DNA from: an uncultured Microbulbifer sp.
GTDB lineage: Bacteria > Pseudomonadota > Gammaproteobacteria > Pseudomonadales > Cellvibrionaceae
DNA length: 64,000 nt
Direction of reading: 5' to 3'
NCBI RefSeq assembly: GCF_947498635.1
Contig: NZ_CANMKV010000018.1
Span: 31,684 to 95,683 of the forward strand
The first letter of the stretch is position 1, and each line of letters begins with the position of its first letter. The notes beneath the pieces are model-generated. The model was not told the DNA's origin and searched no databases. It saw only the letters and a list, made by a program, of their open reading frames with translations. This document shows positions 55,470-64,000 of this stretch, in pieces. Made by a program: the position numbers and the translations under genes.

Positions 55470-56855
55470 ATGAATCAAATGAGCACTGAATTTAAAGATT
55501 TTAAAATTGCGGATATTACTCTGGCCGAGTGGGGTCGCCGCGAAATCGAAATTGCCGAAGGGGAAATGCCGGCGCTGATGACTCTGCGGGAAAAATACCG
55601 CGCAGATCAGCCCCTCGCTGGTGCGCGCATCATGGGTTGTATCCACATGACAATCCAGACCGCGGTGCTGATTGAAACCCTGATTGCGTTGGGCGCCGAA
55701 GTACGCTGGTCTTCCTGCAATATTTTCTCCACCCAGGATCACGCCGCTGCCGCCATTGCCGCGAGTGGTATCCCGGTATTCGCCTGGAAAGGTGAAACCG
55801 AGGAAGAGTATGAGTGGTGTCTGGAGCGGACGGTGGGTGCCGATGTCGCCGGCTGGCGACCGAATATGATTTTGGATGATGGTGGCGATCTCACTGAGCT
55901 TCTGCACCGCAAATACCCCGGAATTCTGAACAACTGTCACGGTATCAGTGAAGAAACCACCACCGGCGTACACCGCCTGCAGGATATGTTGCGTGACGGC
56001 GCTCTGAAGGTGCCGGCGATCAACGTCAACGACGCGGTGACCAAGAGCAAAAACGATAATAAATATGGCTGTCGTCACAGCCTCAACGACGCTATCAAGC
56101 GCGCTACCGACCACCTGCTCGCCGGCAAGAAAGCGCTGGTAATCGGTTATGGTGATGTGGGTAAAGGCTCCGCCGCCTCTCTGCGTCAGGAAGGCATGAT
56201 TGTAAAAGTTTCCGAAGTAGACCCCATCTGTGCCATGCAGGCCTGTATGGATGGCTTCGAATTGGTATCTCCCTACATCGATGGGATCAACACCGGCACC
56301 GCAGAAGGCATTAATAAAGCGTTGCTGGCCAATACCGACCTGATCGTCACTACCACCGGCAACGCCGATGTGTGTGACAAGCATATGCTTTCTGCCCTGA
56401 AAAGCGGCGCCGTGGTTTCCAATATCGGCCACTTCGATAACGAAATTGACACCGCCTTTATGCGTGAGAACTGGGAGTGGCAGGAAGTAAAACCCCAGGT
56501 GCATAAAATTGTGCGCAACAGCGAAAACAATGATCACTTACTGCTGTTGTCCGAAGGCCGTCTAGTTAACCTGGGCAATGCCACCGGCCACCCCAGCCGT
56601 ATTATGGATGGCTCTTTTGCCAACCAGGTGCTCGCTCAGATCCACCTGTATGAAGAGAAGTTTGCCGACCTGCCCTCTGACCAAAAAGTGCCTGCTCTGT
56701 ACGTCAAAGTACTGCCCAAGCACCTCGACGAAGAAGTGGCGCGCTACATGGTAGAAGGTTTCGATGGCGTGATCACACGCATGACGGAAGAGCAGGCTAA
56801 ATATATCGGTGTTTCCGTAGAGGGCCCGTTTAAGCCGGAAAGTTATAAATACTAA
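55470..56855 (+). CDS. ahcY: Adenosylhomocysteinase
   Basis: Splits S-adenosylhomocysteine into adenosine and homocysteine with bound NAD. The 461-residue form has [65 protein letters not shown] motif [15 protein letters not shown], and the C-terminal [10 protein letters not shown] whose Lys/Tyr reach the neighbouring subunit. No SAH riboswitch-like sequence is evident in the 88-bp gap after metK. It works between SAM use and homocysteine recycling. Confidence 0.98.
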   Translation: MNQMSTEFKDFKIADITLAEWGRREIEIAEGEMPALMTLREKYRADQPLAGARIMGCIHMTIQTAVLIETLIALGAEVRWSSCNIFSTQDHAAAAIAASGIPVFAWKGETEEEYEWCLERTVGADVAGWRPNMILDDGGDLTELLHRKYPGILNNCHGISEETTTGVHRLQDMLRDGALKVPAINVNDAVTKSKNDNKYGCRHSLNDAIKRATDHLLAGKKALVIGYGDVGKGSAASLRQEGMIVKVSEVDPICAMQACMDGFELVSPYIDGINTGTAEGINKALLANTDLIVTTTGNADVCDKHMLSALKSGAVVSNIGHFDNEIDTAFMRENWEWQEVKPQVHKIVRNSENNDHLLLLSEGRLVNLGNATGHPSRIMDGSFANQVLAQIHLYEEKFADLPSDQKVPALYVKVLPKHLDEEVARYMVEGFDGVITRMTEEQAKYIGVSVEGPFKPESYKY

Positions 56856-56916
56856 TACCCTCAGCAAAGGTGCCGGCTGTGCTGGCACCTGAATTTCGGA
56901 GGGCCTGGAAAATATA

Positions 56917-57756
56917 ATGAAAAACCCCATACGCATCAGTTTCGAATTTTTCCCACCCAAAACCCCCGAAGGTCGCGCAAAGCTGTACAAAACTCGCGAG
57001 GCTTTACAGGCGTTTAATCCCGAATTTTTTTCCGTCACCTATGGTGCTGGTGGTACCACACGCGAAACCACCGCCAATATTGTTACCAACATGCGCAAAG
57101 ATGGCATTTCTATTGCGCCGCATTTGTCGTTTGGTGGTGATAATGAAGAAACTATACTTGGTCTTTTAAATACCTATAAAGAGGCTGGAATAAACCGCAT
57201 CGTAGCCCTGCGCGGCGATATGCCCTCGGGGATGGGCGCAGTGGCTCAATTGGTCTATGCGAATGAGCTGGTCGCTTTTATTCGCCGCCATACTGGCGAT
57301 CACTTCCACCTGGAAGTCGCTGCCTACCCGGAAATTCATCCGGAGTCCAATAGCTATGACGATGATATACGCTATTTAAAAGGTAAGTTTGAGGCGGGAG
57401 CCAATAGTGCCCTGACCCAGTATTTTTATAATCCGGACTCCTATTTTTATTTTTTAGATCAATGTGAGAAGGCGGGAATCGATGCACCGATTTATCCCGG
57501 CATTATGCCAATTCTCAATTTTGATAATTTGGTGCGCTTCTCTCGTAACTGCGGAGCTGAAATCCCACGCTGGATGAAAAAGCGCATGGAGAGTTATCGC
57601 GATCCAAGTGATGCCCGCAAGTTGGGTATGGAAGTGGTTACCGACCTGTGTGAAACGCTGTTGGAAGGTGGTGCACCAGGGCTTCATTTTTATACGATGA
57701 ATCAGGTGGGAGCCTCAGAGAGCATTTTGCAGGCTTTGGGCTTAGATGCACGCTAG
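56917..57756 (+). CDS. metF: 5,10-methylenetetrahydrofolate reductase
   Basis: FAD-dependent enzyme providing 5-methyltetrahydrofolate for homocysteine methylation. The 279-residue barrel has ISFEFFPPKTPEGRAKLYKT, FFSVTYGAGGTTRETTA, ALRGDMP, FHLEVAAYPEIHPESNSYDDDIRYLKGKFEAGANSALTQYFYNPD, and PGIMPILNFDNLVRFS. It follows ahcY by 61 bp, completing metK-ahcY-metF. Confidence 0.97.
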   Translation: MKNPIRISFEFFPPKTPEGRAKLYKTREALQAFNPEFFSVTYGAGGTTRETTANIVTNMRKDGISIAPHLSFGGDNEETILGLLNTYKEAGINRIVALRGDMPSGMGAVAQLVYANELVAFIRRHTGDHFHLEVAAYPEIHPESNSYDDDIRYLKGKFEAGANSALTQYFYNPDSYFYFLDQCEKAGIDAPIYPGIMPILNFDNLVRFSRNCGAEIPRWMKKRMESYRDPSDARKLGMEVVTDLCETLLEGGAPGLHFYTMNQVGASESILQALGLDAR

Positions 57757-57823
57757 TCCACTAATGATATTTAGTTGCACAGAGTGTTGGCAGTATTGTT
57801 CTGCATGTTGTGAGATCTAATCA

Positions 57824-58486
57824 ATGCGAAAATATTGCCCGCCTATTGAGCCTTTCCTCTCGATAGTTTACGAAGACTCCTCCTTGTTGGTTTTAAATAA
57901 ACCCAGTGGACTTCTCAGTGTGCCCGGGAGGGATTTGGCTCACAAAGACAGCCTGACAAGCCGGGTGCAACAAAGTTATTCAGAAGCTTTAACAGTGCAT
58001 CGACTGGATATGGATACTTCAGGGCTAGTAGTTATGGCGCGGAGTCCGGAAGTCCATCGAAAGCTCAGTCGTCTTTTTCAAAATCGCGAAGTCGATAAGA
58101 CCTACCTTGCCAGGGTATGGGGTGTCCCCGCTGCGGACTCGGGCGAGGTGGATTTGCCGCTGATCTGCGACTGGCCCAATAGGCCGCGGCAGAAAGTGGA
58201 TTTTGAGGTGGGTAAGCCCTCTTTTACCCGCTGGGAAAAAATTTCCAGCTCGAAAGAGAGCAGTCTGTTGCGCCTGCTACCGGTCACCGGTCGTTCTCAT
58301 CAATTAAGGGTACACATGCAGGCGATAGGTCACCCGATACTGGGCGACCCATTTTATGCGAATTCAGAGGCCCTGGCTGCGGCGCCCAGATTGTTGCTCC
58401 ATGCTGGCGCTCTGAGTTTTAATCATCCGGAGACGCAGGAGCGATTACACTTTACCAGCGAATTGCCAGATTCTTTTTCTGCTTGA
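57824..58486 (+). CDS. rluA: RluA-family pseudouridine synthase
   Basis: Isomerises uridine to pseudouridine in RNA. The 220-residue protein has LSIVYEDSSLLVLNKPSGLLSVPGR, catalytic aspartate in VHRLDMDTSGLVVMAR, KTYLARVWG, and LLPVTGRSHQLRVHMQAIGHPILGDPFY. It has no S4 domain and its size fits dual-specificity RluA (tRNA U32 and 23S U746), but the exact target cannot be fixed from sequence. It follows metF by 67 bp; a hairpin lies downstream. Confidence 0.9.
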   Translation: MRKYCPPIEPFLSIVYEDSSLLVLNKPSGLLSVPGRDLAHKDSLTSRVQQSYSEALTVHRLDMDTSGLVVMARSPEVHRKLSRLFQNREVDKTYLARVWGVPAADSGEVDLPLICDWPNRPRQKVDFEVGKPSFTRWEKISSSKESSLLRLLPVTGRSHQLRVHMQAIGHPILGDPFYANSEALAAAPRLLLHAGALSFNHPETQERLHFTSELPDSFSA

Positions 58487-58532
58487 TATTTTCAGTAATC
58501 GCTCACAGTACATGATTATGTTAGGCAATAAA

Positions 58533-58554
58533 AAGGGCGATCTACTGATCGCCT
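58533..58554 (+). terminator. Hairpin after rluA
   Basis: GGCGATC and GATCGCC pair around TACT, preceded by an A-run (AAAAAG); the following CTTCGTT is only weakly U-rich. It marks the boundary between conserved genes and the decayed accessory region. Confidence 0.6.
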
Positions 58555-58600
58555 TCGTTGATACTGCCGCTGCCCTGTTTACCAGAAAAGCTAATGTCTA

Positions 58601-58672
58601 GATTCTCGCAATAACCGATACACTTGGCGACAGCGAAGGAGGCCTGCTGGCTGCAGGCTGGTTAGCTTCCAC
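58601..58672 (+). repeat. 72-bp segment, left copy of a diverged direct repeat
   Basis: Aligned by eye with 63929-64000 it matches at 59 of 72 positions (about 82%), same orientation, without gaps; both begin CTAGATTC and end AGCTTCCAC. In the right copy it lies just upstream of a decayed IS256-type transposase reading on the minus strand, so this may be a leftover end of a related element. On the minus strand both copies can be read as a similar short peptide (AKCxGxxxNL). Confidence 0.7.
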
Positions 58673-58691
58673 ACAAACAAATCAGGAATTC

Positions 58692-59105
58692 CATAGGCAC
58701 CTACGCCAGCCAGTTGCCCCTGAAAGAACGATATCAGATCGAGGCAATGTAGAACTAATCAGCCTGAGCCATTACGCAATAACTCAATCGTTCAAACAAA
58801 ACTAATTCCGCGAGCTAAGCTGTTGTAGCCCCTACAGTGTGTAGAGCGTCCACTGACAGGTACTGCAGCGGCGGCATGGAGTGCGTAAGTACGCTAAGTT
58901 CGATTTCGTTATGAAAGCGCAAATCGATCATCAGCTGAAAAACTCAAGCCCCGAGCAAATTGCTGAACGTATGCGGCTTGAGAAGTGCGACAAAACAGTT
59001 AGCTGTTCTACCATTGATCACTGGGTTAGAAGGCTTGACTGGCGGCTGCGCCTATCGCGAAAGGGAAAGCCCTATCATAAGCGTACGGGTCCTGGGTCAG
59101 GGTGA
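58692..59105 (+). pseudogene. IS30-family transposase remnant
   Basis: Translated fragments follow IS30 transposases but are broken by stops. SQLPLKERYQIEAM matches the N-terminal helix-turn-helix start, and in the same frame AITQ and LNRSNKTNS follow, interrupted by four stop codons between 58755 and 58800. After a shift, a 74-residue open stretch from 58881 reads KYAKFDFVMKAQIDHQLKNSSPEQIAERMRLEKC and later SRKGKPYHKRTGPGSG, matching the middle of the protein up to the RKGKxYxKR motif. The DDE catalytic core is missing entirely. Non-functional. Confidence 0.75.
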
Positions 59106-59355
59106 AACTCATATTAGGTAAGCGTGTTTCACTTATGTTGGCAATCTAGGATACATCTCAAAGTTGAATATAGGTTTTCTTAGATGAGAAACTAAAAATA
59201 TTCGGATTTGTTCCATGGTATAGCTACCTGCTAGCAAGAATGGTAATTTGTTTAATTGCATTAAAATTGACAGGTTATGAGATATTTATGAGAGAAAAAT
59301 AAGGCGGGAATCTTAAAGGTTGAGCCCATAAGAACCCAACCTTTATCTTTATTAT

Positions 59356-62310
59356 TTAAAATTTATAGTTGATGCCAGCGGTTACGTAACGTCCTAATAC
59401 ATCGTATACACCAATTGCTTCAAATGAATTGACAGCTTTTGGTGGCTTTTCATTAAAGACATTTCGCACAGATAGACTAGCCTGTATATTATCGTTAATT
59501 TGGTAGCCTAAGTATGCATTATTAAGCCAATACTCGGGCACAACCTTGATATCACGAGATTCTGCTGTATCATCGTTATTAACATTAGCTTTTCCAACAT
59601 ACTGTGTTTGCCAGTTTGCAGTCAGGTTATCCAGTGTGTAGGTCAAGTTAATTTGACCCTGCCAATCTGAAAAGCCGATTTCACCAGCATTCACCTCGAG
59701 ATCTGTCCCCGTAACAGAGTATTGTTGTTCCTTAATATGATAAGCCATTAGCCCAAGGTCAAAATTACCGGGTACATTCCAGGTGTTCAAATCAAATTTA
59801 TATGAAAGATCAGACTGAACACCACGGAAATTATAGAATCCGGCATTTTTGAAACCTGTTTTAAAGTCGATGATTTGGAAGTTATCATCGCGTTCAAAAG
59901 CTCCACAAGCTGAATTACCTTGTTCGCCGTCGTAACAGGCCTCCATTAATACTGTTAATGAGAGGTTTTCAATAGCATTCTCAATGTCAATATTGATCCA
60001 ATCTACAGTCAGCTCAAGGCCTTCCGCAAATTCTGGGGCCCACACAAAGCCGAAAGTAGAAGCCTCAGCTCTCTCATTTAGCAAATCTGGATTACCACCG
60101 GTTTTGCCGGTCTTGGTTCCGTTTACAATTTCTGATTGCCAACTATTTGAATCATAATCAAATCCTGCTTCAGAAGCTTCCGCTCTACAATTGGCAAGAC
60201 GTTGAGCTGGGTTTTCTCCCTGACCTATATAGCGCATATCACATGGATCATCGGCGTCAAGGAAAGTTTCGGATATTGGAAGTAGGGCTTCCGTTACGGC
60301 AGGAGCTCGGATTGATTCCGTTATATTTCCTCGCAAAGTAACAGACCCTAGCACAGGGATATCAAGTATAATTCTGGAGCCAATGGACCAAGTATTATCA
60401 CTTCCTGCTTGAGAATGATCTACAGTCCTCCAGGCTCCTTCTAATTCCATTCCAGAAAGACCCACAATCAAATCTGATGGAATTACAGGTACTAAGAATT
60501 CTGTATAGAATTCCTTAGTATCGAATCCACCAGTGAGGGGGGATAAGGCAGCAGAGCGACCAAGGCCTTGGCGCATGAAATCGTCTGGGCGAAATTCAGA
60601 GTGCTCATCACGAATTTCATAACCGAAAGCCATGGAAAGTGGTCCAGCAGGCAGGTCAATAATTTCGCCGCCTATGTTGGCACTTATAATTTCTTGCTCA
60701 AGCTCGCCATAAGTGCGCCCTATTGTGGTGACGTACTCAATAGCAGCTTGATCGGTGACGACACCTAGTACATTTAGTGGGACGCAGTCAGGATCTGAAG
60801 AAACACATACGATATTACCACTTTCATCTGTGGTTACATCTAAAGCCTTTTCATAATTGGTCTGAACTAATTGAGTTCTCTCAGTAACAGAGTCAGTCTT
60901 TCCTTTGTTGTAACTGAGATCCCAATTCCAATCTCGCCCTGCAAAGGAGAAGTCACCTTCTAAGCCAATCACATAACGAAACATCTCATTTTCGCCACCG
61001 GTATATCCACTTTGAGAAAGGTCGTTCATCCCTTTATGCAAATAGAAAATTCCATCTGTAACAATACCGTTATTGATTAGAGTTTGGCGGTCTGTAGCGC
61101 TTAAATAAGGGTTATCGATAGAAATAGGAAGTGCCGAAGAGTCGCCACTAAACTGTGCGGATTGATAAAAAGGTTGGGAGTTTGGATCGCTTGATTCAGA
61201 AGTAAAGTAATTAATTTCTGCGAAAGCTTTAATGTTTTCTGTAATATCAAAGTGACTTAATGTATTAAATATGTGTCTTTCGATGGGGGCCCTAATTGAG
61301 TTATAATCTTGCAGTAATAGGCCATCACCACCTATAAAATTAATAGCATTCCCTGAAGGGGTTCCGAGGTTGAGCGGTGCTAGCTGCCCTTCGTTATTGA
61401 ACCCAAGAGGGTTGCCATTAGAGTCTTTAATAATATTTTTGTCGAGAGCAAAAAGTGGGAATCCACCTGCGGGAGTAGGAATACCTTCTTTAGTTATTAT
61501 TGGTATAGCACGTCCCTTGTCAAAGATTCTATCTGGAATACCGTCATTAGGGCCTTCACTTTCAGGGTTTTCAAAAAAGTAATAATAATCGCCCGTAAAG
61601 TCACGGTCATTCATTAATACAGCATCGGTCTTGTTGTATTCGTAGCTTGTTACGATATTTCCCCGGCCATCAAACAGGTTTTGACCGAAAGTAATTGATG
61701 CCATATGATCGCCTGCATCTTTTTCACGATCAGCGAAACCACTGGAAAATTCGGTTTCCACACCCTCAAAGTCATCTTTAAGGATGACATTGATTGTCCC
61801 GGCAATAGCGTCAGATCCATAAATTGGAGCGCCACCAACAGAAATGACTTCAACGCGATCAATTAATGCAGTTGGAAGAGAGTTCAAGTCAACTTGTAAC
61901 CCTCCAGTTGCACCAAATGCTGTTGGGGCATTCGCAGATACAACTCTTCGACCGTTAACAAGGGTAAGAGTCCTTTGAGATCCTAGGCCATAAAAATCTG
62001 CAAAGCTTTGGCCAACATTACTCGCATCTGATTCTGCCAAGCTAGTACCAGATGCCGCCATCATGGGCAAACTATTCAGGGCATCTGACACATTGGTAAA
62101 ACCATTTGTCTCAAAAAATTCCTGTCCAATTGTAGATGCTGGTTGCATTGTGTCAAAGCCAGCTCTTGGAATACGGGAGCCAGTTACAATCACCTCTTCA
62201 ATCTTACCTGCTTCCTGCCCCTCGGCTAATAGGCTATCTTGTGCATTGGCTAAAATAGCCGGCATACCTACTGCGATTGCGAGTAAAGTCTTTTTGAAAT
62301 TACTATTCAT
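59356..62310 (-). CDS. TonB-dependent outer-membrane receptor
   Basis: A 984-residue outer-membrane transporter driven by TonB. Signal peptide KKTLLAIAVGMPAILANA; then EEVIVTGSRIPRAGFDTMQPAS, a TonB-box-like region leading into the plug domain (about 40-165) with SLPTALIDRVEVISVGGAPIYGSDAIAGTINVILK. The 22-strand barrel ends in YVTAGINYKF with terminal aromatic Phe. Strong ribosome binding site AAAAGGA 7 bp before the ATG. Ligand is unknown: no linked siderophore, sugar or peptide genes are present. Its lower GC and flanking transposase remnants suggest horizontal arrival. The frame is intact despite decayed neighbours. Confidence 0.93.
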   Translation of the reverse strand: MNSNFKKTLLAIAVGMPAILANAQDSLLAEGQEAGKIEEVIVTGSRIPRAGFDTMQPASTIGQEFFETNGFTNVSDALNSLPMMAASGTSLAESDASNVGQSFADFYGLGSQRTLTLVNGRRVVSANAPTAFGATGGLQVDLNSLPTALIDRVEVISVGGAPIYGSDAIAGTINVILKDDFEGVETEFSSGFADREKDAGDHMASITFGQNLFDGRGNIVTSYEYNKTDAVLMNDRDFTGDYYYFFENPESEGPNDGIPDRIFDKGRAIPIITKEGIPTPAGGFPLFALDKNIIKDSNGNPLGFNNEGQLAPLNLGTPSGNAINFIGGDGLLLQDYNSIRAPIERHIFNTLSHFDITENIKAFAEINYFTSESSDPNSQPFYQSAQFSGDSSALPISIDNPYLSATDRQTLINNGIVTDGIFYLHKGMNDLSQSGYTGGENEMFRYVIGLEGDFSFAGRDWNWDLSYNKGKTDSVTERTQLVQTNYEKALDVTTDESGNIVCVSSDPDCVPLNVLGVVTDQAAIEYVTTIGRTYGELEQEIISANIGGEIIDLPAGPLSMAFGYEIRDEHSEFRPDDFMRQGLGRSAALSPLTGGFDTKEFYTEFLVPVIPSDLIVGLSGMELEGAWRTVDHSQAGSDNTWSIGSRIILDIPVLGSVTLRGNITESIRAPAVTEALLPISETFLDADDPCDMRYIGQGENPAQRLANCRAEASEAGFDYDSNSWQSEIVNGTKTGKTGGNPDLLNERAEASTFGFVWAPEFAEGLELTVDWINIDIENAIENLSLTVLMEACYDGEQGNSACGAFERDDNFQIIDFKTGFKNAGFYNFRGVQSDLSYKFDLNTWNVPGNFDLGLMAYHIKEQQYSVTGTDLEVNAGEIGFSDWQGQINLTYTLDNLTANWQTQYVGKANVNNDDTAESRDIKVVPEYWLNNAYLGYQINDNIQASLSVRNVFNEKPPKAVNSFEAIGVYDVLGRYVTAGINYKF

Positions 62311-62889
62311 TGCTTTTCCTTTTAGATGCTATATAAGGGACGATAGCTGTTCATTTTGGCTCGAATTATTTTTTGCCTTGAACATAATTTTTATTCTCAC
62401 TCGCCCAATACCTAGACGAATAACATACAGGTCTCCTCTAATTTTTATAAAGGTATAACATTGTCTTTATTTATGTTGAAGAAAATTCTCTATTGCGAAG
62501 CCAAGCCTAAAGTGGTTGAAAAAAAGTCAAAGTTAAACGTTTATCTTATCTTTTGCATCTTATCAAGTGAAATAGAATAGGGCCAGTCATTGGTAGGCTT
62601 TGAAAATCAACCAGTATGGCTCGTAAATAATGCCTGAGGAATGCCATTAGAAGTCTTTAAGAGATTTATCTGAGTTAGTCATTTATAATGTGGCTAAGCA
62701 TCCTGATGGATACTCTTTTAGCTATACTTTGTGGGTATAGATGAGCTGAGAGAGAAGCCAACAGTGAACATCTAGAATTTATACATAGCTTCTTTAGAGC
62801 ACCCTAGATTGATAATATATGTGACTCAAGCTTGCTCAGAGAGTGTTCAAAACTCTTTGTTAGTCGGTCTCAAAGGCTGATGTATTCCC
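62311..62889. other. 579-bp AT-rich gap upstream of the TonB receptor gene
   Basis: Contains the promoter region of the receptor gene at its left end. I find no other gene, tRNA or clear repeat; short frames here are interrupted or lack start signals. It separates the receptor from the transposase remnant. Confidence 0.45.
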
Positions 62890-64000
62890 CTAGCGGTCAA
62901 AAAGTGTATCCTCAAGTGTGGCAGTTCCAGATTCAAATTTGGACATGGATTGCCCAGCTTTGAGTATATCTGCGTAAATAAACTACAGTAAACTGTACTC
63001 ATTGGTAGAACTGTCTGTGTACAGACTCTACCGCATTAGTCGTTTAGATCGGATTGCGGATATGTTCCGGGTATTTAAAGTAGATCGAGAGAGTTGCTTA
63101 TTTTCCGCGCCACGACCTAATGACCACCGGATATTTGTCAGTCGACTCCCTCTCCAGCTCGTCCAGGGTATGCTCACCGGCATTGAGCGTAGAGGTTTTT
63201 GAGATTGGCTATAAAAGCCTTCTGATTTTTTTAGCCACATACTTCAGCGAGTTGAGGATCTGGTGGATGATGCAGTTCTGGACTCGGTTTTGGGACTACT
63301 TTCTATAGTCTTAGGGATTCCTTACATGCCATAAATATTAGCAATGAAAATATCTTTACTCCTATGGTTGTGGAGGTAGGTGAAAGTGTTCAGTCAGTGA
63401 TGTGCCTCCCCCCCTAGATTGGACAATTTGATCCCCAGAATCGTGTAAATAGTCTTACTAATATAACTGTCACTCACCTTGCTTTTATAGTGGTTTGTAT
63501 CAAATTTGGCAATGGGGGAGGCTGCTCCCATGTCGCACTCACTACAAGCCTGAAGTTCAGGAAGCAGCTTGTCTGTAACGGTGTTGATGGTGTCGTTATA
63601 AAGTTCTATTTTATAGATAACGGCAATGTTTGTGCGAATTTCCTGCTAGCTATTTTCCAGGACAAATAAAGCGGTGATCTTACGGTCCAGTTCACCAGTA
63701 AACTGAGCCTAATGTTTCTTGATGACTTGAGGCTCGAAGCTACCTAAGGGATCTTTATGGACTTTGAGGTGCTGCCACACTTGCGATTGGGCCTATCCTC
63801 GCTGGTGAGATGCCCCTCCAGCTCGGCCTTGATCACAGCTTTGGTGAGCTGTTTGATCAGAGGGGACATGAGTCATCTTTGTCACCGAGATCCTTGCTCT
63901 CATACAAAATCTGGCTGACGGCATCCTAGATTCCCATAACAACCGACACACTTGGCAATAGCGAGAGAGGCCAGCTGGCTGTAGGCTAGTAAGCTTCCAC
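62890..64000 (-). pseudogene. IS256-family (Mutator type) transposase remnant, truncated by window end
   Basis: Read on the minus strand from 64000 leftward, pieces in different frames follow IS256 transposases in order: PLIKQLTKAVIKAELEGHL, GSFEPQVIKKH and FTGELDRKITALF, EIRTNIAVIYKIELYNDTINTVTDKLL, the region around PIAKFDTNHYKSKVSDSYISKTIYTILGIKL, NCIIHQILNSLKYVAKK, LDELERESTDKYPVVIRSW, IYFKYPEHIR and TTNAVESVHRQF. Several frameshifts and stops intervene, and the segment between TILGI and NCIIHQ is largely deleted. It cannot encode an active transposase. Confidence 0.78.
63929..64000 (+). repeat. 72-bp segment, right copy of a diverged direct repeat
   Basis: Matches 58601-58672 at about 82%, in the same orientation. 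It lies at the window edge, upstream of the IS256-type remnant, and may continue beyond the window. The two copies bracket 5.3 kb holding the IS30 remnant, the TonB receptor and the IS256 remnant. Confidence 0.7.

Noticed and set aside
55422..56537. Minus-strand open frame of 371 codons over ahcY
   Set aside because: Antisense shadow of adenosylhomocysteinase.
63002..63202. Open plus-strand frame near the window end
   Set aside because: It is the reverse complement of the IS256-type transposase remnant, whose minus-strand motifs explain the sequence.

Overview
The window reads as chromosomal DNA of a marine gammaproteobacterium close to Pseudomonas and Cellvibrionales; a Microbulbifer-like organism is my best guess. 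This is inferred from gene content and order, not from a database search. Gene order matches Pseudomonas in many blocks: coaBC/radC/rpmB-rpmG/mutM, coaD-rsmD/ftsY-ftsE-ftsX-rpoH, an algP/fklB/algQ/dsbB block, rpmE/priA/SPOR/hslVU, ubiE-ubiJ-ubiB-hisI-hisE-tatABC, and epd/tkt/arsR-methyltransferase/metK-ahcY-metF. Coding density is high, GTG and TTG starts are common, and I saw no tRNA, rRNA or CRISPR array.

Region by region. 1-10.9 kb holds housekeeping genes (CoA synthesis, ribosomal proteins L28 and L33, MutM), a DsbB-like protein, an amidohydrolase-fold lipoprotein that has lost its metal ligands, NAD-malic enzyme and gamma-glutamyltransferase. 11-16.4 kb carries ftsYEX-rpoH, a DUF423 membrane protein and trmB. 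16.5-18.7 kb is a two-gene accessory insert: a cytoplasmic-looking protein with a cholera/pertussis-toxin-like ADP-ribosyltransferase domain, divergent from an outer-membrane barrel protein with thrombospondin type 3 repeats. 18.7-31 kb has an ABC-F ATPase, the AlgP/FKBP/AlgQ block, LrgAB, DsbB, AcpH, GshA, a second malic enzyme and L31. 31-37 kb has a small membrane protein joined in frame across a TAG codon to a winged-helix regulator, then priA, a SPOR protein, hslVU with a candidate sigma-32 promoter, and a DUF971 gene. 37-40.5 kb is a tandem pair of alkaline phosphatases. 40.6-47.2 kb has a CHAD protein, the ubiquinone genes, hisIE and the Tat translocase. 47.6-49.6 kb has small membrane proteins and a lipoprotein peptidase. 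49.7-58.5 kb is carbon metabolism (epd, tkt) plus the activated-methyl cycle (sahR-like regulator, metK, ahcY, metF) and an RluA-type pseudouridine synthase.

58.5-64 kb is a decayed accessory region, AT-richer than the rest. A large TonB-dependent receptor sits between an IS30-type transposase remnant and an IS256-type remnant that runs off the window. Two diverged direct copies of a ~72-bp segment flank the whole interval.

Most promising points: the toxin-type ADP-ribosyltransferase lacking a signal peptide and a B subunit (16562-17566), the amidohydrolase pseudoenzyme (4487-6121), the UAG junction between a membrane peptide and a winged-helix regulator (31039-31479), and the perfect palindrome over the promoter of the SahR-like gene, which may be leaderless (53079-53133).
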